Shown: positions 60,001-61,897 of the stretch, piece by piece
How the letters are laid out: each line of letters begins with the position of its first letter
How positions within the stretch are numbered: the stretch's first letter is position 1
Notes under the pieces: generated by a model
Databases searched by the model: none
Told to the model about the DNA's origin: nothing
Seen by the model: only the letters and a program-made list of their open reading frames with translations
Translations under genes and position numbers: made by a program
From: Acanthaster planci
Lineage: Eukaryota > Echinodermata > Asteroidea > Valvatida > Acanthasteridae
Assembly: GCF_001949145.1 (NCBI RefSeq)
Contig: NW_019091470.1
Span: forward strand, 659,732-723,731
DNA: 64,000 nucleotides
Reading direction: 5' to 3'

Positions 60001-61897
60001 CCACACTTTGGATCTGTGGCCATGATTCATGGTAACATAGGGATCACCTCGGTGGCTGCGTGAGGCGACTTACACATGCCTGACCACACTGGAGCTACAT
60101 CTTTCCTAATTCTGCCATCTTGGGATGTCCAAAAATTAACCAACATTTCAACAAAGTTAGCGCTTGTAAATGATTTAGGGGCAGGGATTGGTACTTTAGT
60201 GTAGTTAAGTTGTACCAGATATCCACAAAAGGAGCAACAAACTATATGCGTATTTGTTCAAAACAAAAAAGAAAAACTTTAGAAATACCTTTTTGCCTTA
60301 TGTTGGTGGAGTGCATTCAGCTGGCTTTTAAAGTTACATCTCTAATAGAATGCAGTTTTGTACCCTAATTTGTTAATTTTTCCCCCTTTTTATTTTATTG
60401 ATTTTCAACACCGAATAATCAATTTTGAAGGATATTCGATAAAGGATCAAATACCCAAATATTTGAATAATTGGCAGAGCACTACATGTCCATGTATGCT
60501 ACTTGTTTGATGTTCGTAAGTTTGTTTTTCCCACTTTTTTACTATGCATGCTAATGAGAAACTCTAACTCTAAGTAGGATACAACCAGAGCTATGTAACA
60601 GCAGTTACGTACATGTAGTTTGTTTTTTTTCTAAACTTAAATGTCATCGACCATGAAGTATAAATGTAATTCCTATGGGTGAATAAATGGCAATGGAATG
60701 GATATACTGTGGCGCCGGTGGATTTTCAAGATCTGTTACAACATAATTGTAAAAAAATCCTTTAATCTGTGGAGTTGGGTGTTTCTTTTATTTCATTTTT
60801 TTTCCATGCAGACGAGGAATAAAAAACTCACTCAACATTCATCCGCATAGGGGATTAACATGAATATTGCAGTTTAATCGTCTTAAAATAGGGCATATTC
60901 CCCTTGCATGAAAAAAACCCCAAACTTTAAAACTTTTCCCCATGTGTTTGAAAATTCAAATTGATCAAGTTTGTCTACTTGCGTTTGTGTAGGATCAATA
61001 TCAGTTATATGAAAAGTTTCCCCTGTAATGTACAATTTTTATTTCATGCATATTAAAGGCCCTTAATGTTTTCAGGCTTCAGGAACTTGACTGAAATGTT
61101 CCTATTAGTAAGAAGATATTCCATGCATTTGACAGTGTAATGTTTGAAACATCAGCCCCGTCTTTTCTGTGCTGGTAGTTTAACCACATTCCCAAGAGTT
61201 GTATCACACATGTGCAGTAAAGCTACTGCGTGAGCCCTCAGCTCTGGAAAGGGATTTTGGAGGGATCTGCTAAAAAAATTGACATTTTATGAAGTTCTCC
61301 AGAGGCCACAGGTGTATGCACCTGATTGTAGCATTCGTACGTCAACTTGGCCTGTCCCCCCCCCATGGCCTGTTTGTTGTTACAAAGTTTGTGACTCTTT
61401 TCAGGCAACTGTTTTAAAACTTCCATTACTTTAAAGAAATTACTTAAAACCATTTGTACATGTATGGAGGCACAATTTTATTGTAAAAAAAAATCAGTAT
61501 ACATGCATGCTCCCTTAACTACTTTTGTAAATTGCGTCCTAGCACAAGTCAAAATCCCGTGGCAAAATCACAGGTCAAGTCGCAAGTAAATCTGTATAAC
61601 TCTGTTGTAATTTATTATTAATATTTATCGTCAGAGACAGTGACAAAAGATGTAAATTTTCCACCCACATTGTCAAGTTGGCCATCCAGGCATCACGGAT
61701 GGCGAGACGCCCCCTTTTTTTCCCTCCCCAGTTTCAAACTTTTCTGTGTAACTGTATTTTTCCTCTCTTTTGTTTTTTTTCAACCTGCAGAGAAAGACAA
61801 AGACCGCGACCTTCCATCCCGGACGTCTTTTGAGCTGCGCTTCCCTGAGTCGTCGTGGGAGGATGCCGTGAAGTTCTTCGGCGGTGGGTCATCATGA
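1..61897 (+). CDS. SCAPER: SCAPER orthologue, C-terminal 842 residues, 18 spliced exons (5' partial)
   Basis: Eighteen GT-AG exons join in phase into 842 codons and a TGA: 1-66, 453-593, 996-1151, 1448-1590, 2119-2200, 2881-3036, 4829-4930, 5620-5816, 6203-6332, 6669-6781, 8885-9008, 9741-9955, 11161-11316, 11657-11894, 12482-12634, 12915-13106, 13539-13596 and 61791-61897. In window numbering, residues 1-235 are Glu/Lys/Arg/Gln-rich coiled coil with the SCAPER hallmark NEIAFINSLEAQNKRHD. Residues 242-264 form a C-x2-C-x12-H-x5-H U1-type zinc finger. Residues 340-790 are Leu-rich helical sequence containing LPFQYFSDPRL and NKNILEQEMSC, typical of the SCAPER C-terminus. About 577 residues follow the finger, close to the human protein. 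Known for the family: an ER-associated cyclin A/CDK2 partner, linked to cilia, that also recruits CCR4-NOT to ribosomes translating tubulin mRNA. The N-terminus lies upstream of the window. Identity is by recognition, not by a database search. Confidence 0.95.
453..593 (+). CDS. SCAPER: SCAPER exon B, coiled coil
   Basis: The acceptor CCCGCAG precedes ATC at 453 and the donor GTGAGA starts at 594. The exon has 47 codons (residues 23-69), begins IEEVREWKEELLMLKKKEME and is almost entirely Glu, Lys, Gln and Arg with spaced Leu and Met. An upstream ATG at 435 is in frame, but it lies before the acceptor and is not an initiation site. The exon is phase 0 at both ends. Confidence 0.9.
996..1151 (+). 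CDS. SCAPER: SCAPER exon C, NEIAFINSLEAQNKRHD block
   Basis: The acceptor AATAG is followed by GCC at 996 and the donor GTGAGA starts at 1152. It gives 52 codons (residues 70-121). The run NEIAFINSLEAQNKRHD, followed by a basic-acidic coiled coil with EERQRRQ, is the most diagnostic part of the coiled-coil region for SCAPER. The exon is phase 0 at both ends. Confidence 0.95.
1448..1590 (+). CDS. SCAPER: SCAPER exon D, coiled coil
   Basis: The acceptor TTTCCAG ends at 1447 and the donor GTAAGG starts at 1591. There are 47 codons plus two bases (AA), which the first base of the next exon completes to Lys169. The sequence continues the charged coiled coil and includes EERMARLKEMQKHRQ. The phase 2 exit matches the entry of the next exon. 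Confidence 0.93.
2119..2200 (+). CDS. SCAPER: SCAPER exon E, coiled coil
   Basis: The acceptor TTCTTCAG ends at 2118 and the donor GTAGGG starts at 2201. One base completes Lys169 and 27 codons follow: EREQRLSALNAAQQAKEEEI and then QKKIQQK. The AL-AAQQ run matches the family pattern just before the zinc-finger exon. The exit is phase 0. Confidence 0.93.
2510..2717 (-). repeat. tRNA-derived SINE (copy 1)
   Basis: On the minus strand the element opens GGAGTCAGGTTGGCG. It has an A-box-like TGGCGTAGTGG at 2706-2696 and a B-box-like GGTTCAAATCC at 2662-2652, about 34 bp apart as in tRNA promoters. A non-tRNA body follows, with GTTTTCCTCCCACC about 120 bp further on, a domain common in marine-animal SINEs. 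A related head occurs at 50591. The 3' limit is approximate. Confidence 0.7.
2881..3036 (+). CDS. SCAPER: SCAPER exon F, end of coiled coil and Cys half of the zinc finger
   Basis: The acceptor ATCGACAG ends at 2880 and the donor GTACGC starts at 3037. The 52 codons (residues 197-248) hold QQIEQKREKAIELSMLRHY, a short linker, and then PYENKKMCSLCSVM. The two zinc-ligand cysteines are C242 and C245. The histidine half of the finger is on the next exon, across a 1.8-kb intron. Confidence 0.96.
3037..4828 (+). other. SCAPER intron 6
   Basis: A 1,792-bp intron splits the zinc finger between its Cys and His halves. Its first third is a TATCGATA-rich inverted-repeat element (3186-3616). The rest has C- and T-rich tracts at 3620-3720 and repeated GTGGAC/GTCCAC words near 3910-3995. 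No gene is seen. Confidence 0.8.
3186..3616. mobile_element. TIR element rich in TATCGATA (non-autonomous DNA transposon)
   Basis: The ends are inverted copies: TTAAGCACTGTC at the left, and GACAGTGCCTAA at 3605-3616 on the right. The interior is full of TATCGATA, ATATCG and CGATAT words, arranged so that the left quarter pairs imperfectly with the right quarter. There is no reading frame for a transposase, so it is a MITE. The target duplication is unclear. Confidence 0.6.
4829..4930 (+). CDS. SCAPER: SCAPER exon G, His half of the U1-type zinc finger
   Basis: The acceptor TCCGCAG ends at 4828 and the donor GTAAGT starts at 4931. The 34 codons (residues 249-282) read IPSEVYLLSHLRGKKHKEAV and onward. 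The ligand histidines are H258 and H264, giving C-x2-C-x12-H-x5-H, the spacing of U1-like fingers that bind RNA or proteins. The SHLRGKKH core is typical of SCAPER. Confidence 0.96.
4931..5619 (+). other. SCAPER intron 7
   Basis: A 689-bp AT-rich intron. Words such as GTGCACAAATT and AATTTGTG recur in both orientations between 5230 and 5355, suggesting a decayed foldback. Nothing else stands out. Confidence 0.75.
5620..5816 (+). CDS. SCAPER: SCAPER exon H, basic segment after the zinc finger
   Basis: The acceptor GCTGCTCAG ends at 5619 and the donor GTGAGT starts at 5817. There are 65 codons plus two bases (residues 283 to 348 in part). It opens ESYSLKMLVEASPD and then has a strongly basic stretch, KGCRKRARKLRQRMAAKGKE, before ending phase 2. 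The third codon positions are very rich in G and C compared with the AT-rich flanking introns. Confidence 0.93.
5817..6668 (+). other. SCAPER introns 8 and 9
   Basis: Introns 5817-6202 and 6333-6668 flank exon I. No repeat, RNA gene or distinctive motif was recognised in either. Confidence 0.75.
6203..6332 (+). CDS. SCAPER: SCAPER exon I
   Basis: The acceptor CCTCCAG ends at 6202. The donor GTTGGT at 6333 is a weak match to consensus. One base completes Lys348 and 43 codons follow, to residue 391, reading LQKLIKDLTKYLQSQ, then a WEQSKVSAMDRALGEL run and LNRILAKK. It is the start of the helical C-terminal region. Entry is phase 2 and exit is phase 0. Confidence 0.93.
6669..6781 (+). CDS. SCAPER: SCAPER exon J
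   Basis: The acceptor CGCCCCAG ends at 6668 and the donor GTAAGT starts at 6782. There are 37 codons plus two bases (residues 392-428 and part of 429), including ITFRTCGGLSTLSRILMLID, a hydrophobic helical segment. The split Arg429 codon (AG plus A) closes on the next exon, after a repeat-filled 2.1-kb intron. Confidence 0.92.
7243..7602. repeat. Direct repeat pair about 113 bp long, interleaved with a foldback
   Basis: The segment from 7243 (GAATGAGTTTTAACTTCA) to about 7355 is repeated from about 7488 to 7602. Shared words include GCAGTATTTGGGTAACTTC, TTCCAGGCT/TTTCAGGCT and GTGAAAGACAGC. The copies differ by scattered substitutions and one insertion (TTCGGCAGCC). They straddle the left arm of the foldback element, which implies at least two rearrangement events. 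Confidence 0.65.
7361..7745. mobile_element. Foldback element (copy 1), inverted arms of about 120 bp
   Basis: The left arm (7361-7480) includes GTGGTAGCACCATGCGAAGG, CTCTTATGAGTA, GTGGTTCTGAAAAGAA and AGTATACTCA, then TGCTCAGTCCGTCGT. The right arm (7620-7745) carries the same words in inverse order on the other strand. A shorter relative lies at 31510-31745. No coding capacity is present. Confidence 0.65.
7781..8014 (+). mobile_element. GTGGGTAATTCC-ended MITE, copy A
   Basis: The 234-bp element is bounded by GTGGGCAATTC and GAATTACCCAC, imperfect inverted repeats, with AGAAATTAGGGGTCC inside the left end. The interior contains TTCCGGTGATATTTCCATG, shared with copies at 21830 and 41027. 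It has no transposase and is a non-autonomous element within SCAPER intron 10. Confidence 0.75.
8885..9008 (+). CDS. SCAPER: SCAPER exon K, Cys-rich helical segment
   Basis: The acceptor CCTATAG ends at 8884 and the donor GTAAGT starts at 9009. One base completes Arg429 and 41 codons follow (to residue 470), including AATAFRLACKGCFDNCQYAL and PIVELLVHQLG. The cysteine spacing (CKGCFDNC) resembles the same position in vertebrate SCAPER. Whether these cysteines bind metal is unknown. Confidence 0.93.
9009..9740 (+). other. SCAPER intron 11
   Basis: A 732-bp intron. I recognise no repeat, RNA or motif cluster in it. Confidence 0.75.
9741..9955 (+). CDS. SCAPER: SCAPER exon L
   Basis: The acceptor TTGCACGCAG ends at 9740 and the donor GTACCG starts at 9956. 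There are 71 codons plus two bases (residues 471-541 and part of 542). A Pro/Ser/Ala-rich variable part is followed by CLMQLLSAVLLCLVKH, a second low-complexity linker with SPSSDSRASG, and then FDQCGQDLIR. It is extremely GC-rich in third positions. The linkers are probably family-variable loops between helices. Confidence 0.93.
10088..10387 (+). mobile_element. CAGGGTT-ended TIR element, copy 1
   Basis: It begins CAGGGTTCCCGCGACCTGG and ends AGGTGCTGTAACCCTG. The ends are inverted for CAGGGTT and, more loosely, for the next 8 bases. The body repeats AAGTCATGGAA several times, a pattern shared with the copy at 26061-26366. CAGGG termini are typical of hAT-type elements, but no 8-bp target duplication was found, so the superfamily is a guess. 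Confidence 0.7.
10913..11150 (+). repeat. 113-bp tandem duplication next to a splice acceptor
   Basis: Bases 10913-11025 and 11038-11150 are near-identical copies (offset 125, 12-bp spacer) with two differences seen: GTCG versus GTCC and GACT versus GACC. The second copy ends 10 bp before exon M. The intronic 3' region, with its TTTCTT pyrimidine stretch, is therefore present twice. The low divergence implies a recent event. Confidence 0.9.
11161..11316 (+). CDS. SCAPER: SCAPER exon M
   Basis: The acceptor ATGCACACAG ends at 11160 and the donor GTATCC starts at 11317. One base completes Ser542, 51 codons follow, and two bases of codon 594 remain. It encodes YLVCCGVIDSLTSCFNRVRG, then VDEDPALADFLQHSLGLLG, as in the family. 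The intron sequence just upstream of this acceptor has been tandemly duplicated. Confidence 0.94.
11657..11894 (+). CDS. SCAPER: SCAPER exon N
   Basis: The acceptor AATGCGCAG ends at 11656 and the donor GTACGT starts at 11895. One base completes Arg594 and 79 codons follow, to residue 673. The GLGGIVSLLYGVLLHGG segment corresponds to the vertebrate VVSLLY-VLLHG block. A Pro/Gly-rich loop follows, then HTLSVVTAGIRMLGSLAAL. A long minus-strand reading frame through this exon is only a shadow of its high GC3. Confidence 0.95.
12482..12634 (+). CDS. SCAPER: SCAPER exon O
   Basis: The acceptor GTGACTAG ends at 12481 and the donor GTAGGG starts at 12635. The 51 codons (residues 674-724) read SALGSEGISLEFRHIATYLL and onward, through SCEDLLHEVVLIVGYFTV. 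This matches the vertebrate block with SLLHEVIVCVGYFTV. The exon is phase 0 at both ends. Confidence 0.95.
12915..13106 (+). CDS. SCAPER: SCAPER exon P, most conserved C-terminal block
   Basis: The acceptor GCTGACAG ends at 12914 and the donor GTAAGG starts at 13107. There are 64 codons (residues 725-788). It carries VQSGNTPTLLQQLC, LPFQYFSDPRLMAVLFPTLM and NKNILEQEMSCSLL, the strongest family signature in the window. The exon is phase 0 at both ends. Confidence 0.97.
13539..13596 (+). CDS. SCAPER: SCAPER exon Q, penultimate, Lys-rich
   Basis: The acceptor ACACGTAG ends at 13538 and the donor GTAAGT starts at 13597. There are 19 codons plus one base (residues 789-807), reading EKIQEKKKVKESPTTSKIR. 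The phase 1 exit (G) fits the AG start of the last exon 48 kb away. The exon is short and low in complexity, so it is supported mainly by splice sites and phase. Confidence 0.82.
13597..21040. other. First 7.4 kb of the terminal intron, mostly unremarkable
   Basis: The DNA is AT-rich with scattered ACATGT palindromes (for example 14788-14802 and 18650-18670). It holds one 15-bp-arm perfect palindrome (18373-18404) and paired CACCTG E-boxes at 18446 and 18463. I found no gene, TIR element or RNA. Confidence 0.6.
18373..18404. repeat. Perfect 15-bp inverted repeat with 2-base loop
   Basis: GTCAGGCCCAGATGT at 18373-18387 is followed by TT and its exact reverse complement at 18390-18404. The flanking bases do not extend the pairing. 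The stem is too short for a microRNA precursor. It could be a cruciform, a dimeric protein-binding site or the remnant of a foldback. Confidence 0.85.
21040..21180. promoter_or_regulatory. Candidate enhancer block with SOX, POU and homeodomain words
   Basis: The sequence is high in complexity, with a GC-rich left part. It contains ATTAATC at 21134, CATTGT at 21143-21148 and ATGCAAAT at 21151-21158, a SOX site next to a POU octamer with a 2-bp gap. The call is a hypothesis from motif content only. Confidence 0.3.
21830..22085 (+). mobile_element. GTGGGTAATTCC-family MITE, copy B
   Basis: The left end includes CCAGAAATTAGGGGGTCC and the right end TAATTTCTGGAATTACCC, which are inverted copies. 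The interior shares TCCGGTGATATTTCCATGTC, GAATTAATGC and TTTGTAAGTTCAGAACGC with the other copies, in the same orientation as copy A. Confidence 0.75.
22240..22530. promoter_or_regulatory. Candidate regulatory block with TAATCC-type words
   Basis: A complex, CpG-containing stretch with TAATCC at 22277-22282, CAATCC at 22292-22297 and CAGGTGATCA near 22431. TTAATTAA at the end merges into a poly-A/GA tract (22516-22556). No coding potential was recognised. Regulatory function is inferred only. Confidence 0.25.
22530..24790. other. Terminal-intron stretch without recognisable features
   Basis: It holds homopolymer C runs (23200 and 23581-23597), T-run/G-run junctions at 24397 and 24770, and CA/TG and GA/TC simple repeats (24560-24580, 24740-24765). 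No genes were seen. Confidence 0.6.
24790..25090. promoter_or_regulatory. CpG-rich island inside the terminal intron
   Basis: About 20 CpGs crowd into 24800-24990, in words such as CCGCGG, CGGCCCGG, CGCTCGCCGGGG and CCGCACCGCGGCGG, in otherwise AT-rich DNA. A TGGCCATATTG word follows at 25007. It could be an alternative or non-coding promoter or a GC-rich conserved element. No start codon with a credible protein follows. Confidence 0.35.
25120..26060. other. T-rich stretch of the terminal intron
   Basis: Long T runs lie at 25180-25240 and 25300, followed by AT-rich ordinary sequence. No features were seen. Confidence 0.55.
26061..26366 (+). mobile_element. CAGGGTT-ended TIR element, copy 2
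   Basis: It begins CAGGGTTCCCATGGCCTG and ends AGGTGCAGAAACCCTG. The body has TTTTCCAGGCCTGGAAAAGT, repeated CATGGAAAAGTCATAG-like words and AATTTGGTCATGG, all aligning with 10088-10387 in the same orientation and at nearly the same length (306 versus 300 bp). Confidence 0.75.
26490..26790. promoter_or_regulatory. Candidate enhancer block with three SOX-like sites
   Basis: ACAATG at 26562 and 26612 and ATTGTT at 26623 lie with CCAAT (26556), GATTAATT (near 26518) and GTAATTTACC (near 26669). The block is repeat-free and complex. Function is inferred. Confidence 0.3.
27532..27569. promoter_or_regulatory. Cluster of CAGGTG/CACCTG E-boxes
   Basis: CAGGTG at 27532 and 27543 and CACCTG at 27564 lie within 38 bp, with CATGTG at 27551. 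The outer parts form an inverted TTCACAGGTG...CACCTGTGAA pair. Such pairs can bind bHLH or zinc-finger repressors, or may be a small foldback. Confidence 0.3.
28158..28550. other. Segment open on both strands, not coding
   Basis: Reading frames of 150 codons (+) and 115 codons (-) overlap here, but neither resembles a known protein or shows splice structure. The segment has above-average complexity and CpG, with repeated GCACAGCG/CGCTGTGC words. I treat it as non-coding intron. Confidence 0.5.
28560..28750. promoter_or_regulatory. Candidate enhancer block, AT-rich homeodomain words
   Basis: It contains TATTAATATCCAATTAAATA (28604-28623), GAATTAATAAGG and GGTAATTTATAG, flanked by GCTGTCAAA and TTTGACAC, which hold TGTCA-type half sites of TALE homeodomains. 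It is free of recognised repeats. This is a hypothesis only. Confidence 0.35.
29668..29820. repeat. TTCAGCTTTT-containing repeat
   Basis: TTCAGCTTTT occurs near 29679, 29698 and 29785, and TTTTCAGCTTTG near 29806, with TGACCCTGAATTTCAG between them. The spacing is irregular, so this looks like a decayed dispersed repeat rather than an array. Confidence 0.4.
30200..31500. other. Terminal-intron stretch, motif-bearing but unassigned
   Basis: Complex sequence with CCTTTGATTTAT at 30227 (TCF/LEF-like), ATCGATCGATTAAG near 30514 and several purine- or pyrimidine-rich tracts. I could not assign any feature firmly. Confidence 0.4.
31510..31745. mobile_element. Foldback element, copy 2 (related to 7361-7745)
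   Basis: The left part has CTTTTGGTAACACCAGGCG, GGTTCTGAAACTAGTGAG and TGTACTCAATGTTTCGAC. The right part has TACTCACCAGTTC, ATCAGAACC and CGGTGTTACCGCAAG in inverse complement. The order and words match the arms of the intron 10 foldback, but this copy is shorter and more diverged. Confidence 0.55.
32440..32760. promoter_or_regulatory. Candidate enhancer with a cluster of GATA sites
   Basis: GATA cores occur at 32589 (TGATAA), 32595 (AGATAG), 32606 (TTATCA), 32645 (AGATAA), 32670 (TTATCG) and 32716 (TTATCT): six in about 130 bp on both strands. CAATTAGGTAATTGG (32566-32580) precedes them. The block is otherwise unique. Binding is inferred, not shown. Confidence 0.4.
32880..33130. promoter_or_regulatory. 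Candidate regulatory block with CCAAT-type words
   Basis: GTTATTAGCTGATTGG, GATTGATTGG and CCATAATAAAACC occur close together near 32948-32998, in repeat-free sequence. The evidence is weak and rests on composition only. Confidence 0.22.
33440..33560. promoter_or_regulatory. Candidate enhancer block with TAATTA sites
   Basis: TAATTA occurs at 33475 and 33505, with TTTATCATTAATTAG, TTATGACGTGCC and ACCGGTAATAG around them. It is compact, complex and free of repeats. The call is inferred. Confidence 0.28.
33960..34280. promoter_or_regulatory. Candidate regulatory block
   Basis: GCTGATTTAATTAGGTTATC (33993-34012) is followed by a pyrimidine-rich spacer, and then CCAACCGTTAATGGCTTGC near 34208 and GGGCTAAGTGGCCC. 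The support is motif content and lack of repeats. Confidence 0.25.
34656..34904. mobile_element. TIR element with CCAATACTCAACTT ends
   Basis: The left arm TTTTTCCAATACTCAACTT, then CGGCTCCGTC and AGGCTTC, is mirrored at the right by GAAGCCTGAGACGGAGCC and AAGTTGAGTATTGGAAAAG. The arms are about 40 bp with a few mismatches and enclose about 170 bp without coding potential. It is a MITE of unknown superfamily. Confidence 0.7.
35370..35470. promoter_or_regulatory. Candidate regulatory block with CATCAATTAGCTGATG
   Basis: CATCAATTAGCTGATG (near 35443-35458) is a near palindrome around a homeodomain core. ACGTCGGTGACGG and AACGTTAGCGCCGC lie upstream. It is short, complex and repeat-free. Function is inferred. 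Confidence 0.25.
36105..36230 (-). repeat. Dispersed SINE-like repeat with B-box-like word
   Basis: On the minus strand GGTTCAAACC (36210-36201) is followed by GTTGTGGCCTTAGGCAAG, ACACTTGACTGAGAC and then GATATAAATGGGTACC. This word order is familiar from dispersed repeats of many marine animals. No A box was recognised, so the element may be 5' truncated. Confidence 0.5.
36395..36720. promoter_or_regulatory. Best candidate homeodomain enhancer block in the intron
   Basis: TAATCC at 36437 and 36563 (both followed by GG), TTAATCAC near 36456, TTTAATTAAG around 36537, GTAATGATTTAATCC and ACAATTAGTG near 36640 are packed into 300 bp of complex sequence without repeats. TAATCC is the core for K50 homeodomains (Otx/Pitx type), and TAATTA for Antp/LIM types. 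Function is a hypothesis. Confidence 0.38.
37475..37733. mobile_element. TIR element with GGGCCAATTTCATAGA ends
   Basis: The left end GGGCCAATTTCATAGAATTA, then CTTAAGCACAAAATTTGC, is mirrored at the right by CAAATTTTGTGCTTAAAGC, then AGCTCTATGAAAATTGGCCC. The inverted repeats are about 40 bp and the middle includes CTTGATAAATCAGGTAACC. It is a non-autonomous DNA transposon. Similar ends are common in marine invertebrate genomes. Confidence 0.75.
39740..40010. promoter_or_regulatory. Candidate regulatory block
   Basis: CATGATTAGAATTCC (39773), AACGTGTAATTTCCCC, CAATCTGATAGCG and GAGATTACCGGCC lie in complex sequence broken only by a C-rich run at 39862. The evidence is motif content only. 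Confidence 0.22.
40106..40106. other. Ambiguous base in a C run
   Basis: A single N precedes an 11-base C run. It marks an unresolved call or run length in the assembly, and local coordinates may be off by a base or two. Confidence 0.95.
40170..40580. promoter_or_regulatory. Candidate enhancer block with GGATTA words
   Basis: GGATTA (the TAATCC complement) at 40184 and 40311, the latter within GATTAGGATTAGG, is followed by GATCCAATAGATGCC, TTTTATTATTCGGG, GGCCATTGTGCCGC and CTTTAATTTGAATGG. The block is complex except for T/C runs at 40290 and 40430. Function is inferred. Confidence 0.3.
41027..41276 (-). mobile_element. GTGGGTAATTCC-family MITE, copy C
   Basis: This is the best preserved copy. 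TGGGTAATTCCAGAAATTAG at 41027 is matched by CTAATTTCTGGAATTACCCA ending at 41276, perfect 20-bp inverted ends. The interior carries CATGGAAATATCACCGGAAT, the reverse complement of the motif in copies A and B, so it is inserted in the opposite orientation. Confidence 0.85.
41684..42290. repeat. 21-bp minisatellite, about 28 units
   Basis: Tandem units of about 21 bp built on CATTCCATTGCCTATTGATT, with variants such as CTACTGCCTGTTG and GCTACTTG. The period is a multiple of three and the unit lacks stops in three frames. It therefore creates open frames of 180-200 codons on both strands with heptapeptide repeats (IDFIPLP; MKSIGNG). These have no other sign of being coding. Confidence 0.95.
42290..45650. 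other. Terminal-intron stretch without firm features
   Basis: It contains ACATGT palindromes (42512-42530), a CACCTTTGACCTCGG word near 42878, a small GAGTTAAC inverted repeat near 43548-43566, and ordinary sequence. No gene or TIR element was recognised. Confidence 0.5.
45650..45960. promoter_or_regulatory. Candidate regulatory block, complex and CpG-bearing
   Basis: CCCGGATTAACCC (near 45829), GAGATATCATG, CCATATCGCCCC and TTAAATGCAATCGGGCC lie in 300 bp of non-repetitive sequence with several CpGs. It ends against a T run near 46010. Inferred from composition. Confidence 0.27.
46010..49560. other. Terminal-intron stretch without firm features
   Basis: It includes ACATGT runs (46811-46830, 47348), a fragment starting CAGGGGCGGATCCAC at 48349 followed by G runs (a word seen in dispersed repeats), and ordinary sequence. 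No gene was recognised. Confidence 0.5.
49570..49960. promoter_or_regulatory. Candidate regulatory block
   Basis: A complex CpG-bearing stretch with AACAATCC near 49593, GCGCCGCGC near 49633, CCAATTTAAACCCAATG (49738-49754) and CTGATCTTTTGTC (49905). It contains no recognised repeats. The evidence is weak. Confidence 0.22.
50591..50800 (+). repeat. tRNA-derived SINE (copy 2), A box interrupted by ACATGT
   Basis: The head GGAGTCAGGTTGGCG and the later CACCTTCCACCTCTGCGG match copy 1 (minus strand, 2510-2717). The B-box-like GGTTCGATTTC is at 50657-50667. Where copy 1 has the A box, this copy has TTACATGTACATG inserted between TGGCG and TAGTG. The body again contains GGGGTTTTCCTCCC. The 3' end is uncertain. 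Confidence 0.65.
50800..55270. other. Terminal-intron stretch without firm features
   Basis: It contains ACATGT palindromes (50901-50920), a CA repeat at 52145-52160 and a GC-rich patch at 51780-51830 with GCGTGCCGCGCACACGCG. Near 54800-54870, AACAGTTCC and GGAACATTCC words occur in a possible dispersed repeat. No gene was recognised. Confidence 0.5.
55270..55830. promoter_or_regulatory. Candidate regulatory block with SOX, FOX-like and homeodomain words
   Basis: CTCATTGTTATCC (55297), GTGTAAACATTTG (55319), a 12-bp-arm CCAAT palindrome (55480-55505), GCATTGTAATTAATTCC (55514-55530) and GCGGCTAATAGGG (55765) occur in mostly unique sequence. A T run at 55372-55385 interrupts it. Function is a hypothesis. 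Confidence 0.33.
55480..55505. repeat. Perfect 12-bp inverted repeat holding two opposed CCAAT boxes
   Basis: TTTCCCCAATGA (55480-55491), CA, and its exact reverse complement (55494-55505). Each arm contains CCAAT, facing inward, and TGACATCA sits at the centre. Such symmetry suits a dimeric factor or a cruciform. Confidence 0.85.
55830..61790. other. Last 6 kb of the terminal intron
   Basis: It holds G-rich tracts at 56070-56130, ACATGT-rich DNA at 57890-57920 and 59780-59800, and an AT-rich patch at 60390-60480 with ATATTCGATAAAGG and AAATATTTGAATAATTGG, words seen in decayed hAT-like elements. The final 120 bp form the long pyrimidine-rich approach to the terminal exon. No nested gene was seen. 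Confidence 0.5.
61791..61897 (+). CDS. SCAPER: SCAPER terminal coding exon and stop
   Basis: A polypyrimidine tract and CAACCTGCAG precede 61791. AG completes Glu808, 34 codons follow, and TGA is at 61895-61897. The end reads SFELRFPESSWEDAVKFFGG, then GSS. This parallels the vertebrate C-terminus, in which an aromatic-Pro run is followed by W-E-x-A-x-x-F-F. That match and the phase agreement tie this exon to the 13.6-kb exon cluster. Confidence 0.9.

Larger units (their letters stand above)
13597..61790 (+). other. 48.2-kb terminal SCAPER intron
   Basis: It is bounded by the donor GTAAGT at 13597 and the acceptor CCTGCAG ending at 61790, joined by matching phase (G plus AG gives Glu808). 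No nested gene with splice-consistent exons was recognised on either strand. Transposon remnants alternate with complex motif-rich blocks. Known background: SCAPER introns host enhancers of the neighbouring Islet gene from sponges to vertebrates. I infer the same role here. An unseen nested non-coding transcript remains possible. Confidence 0.85.
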
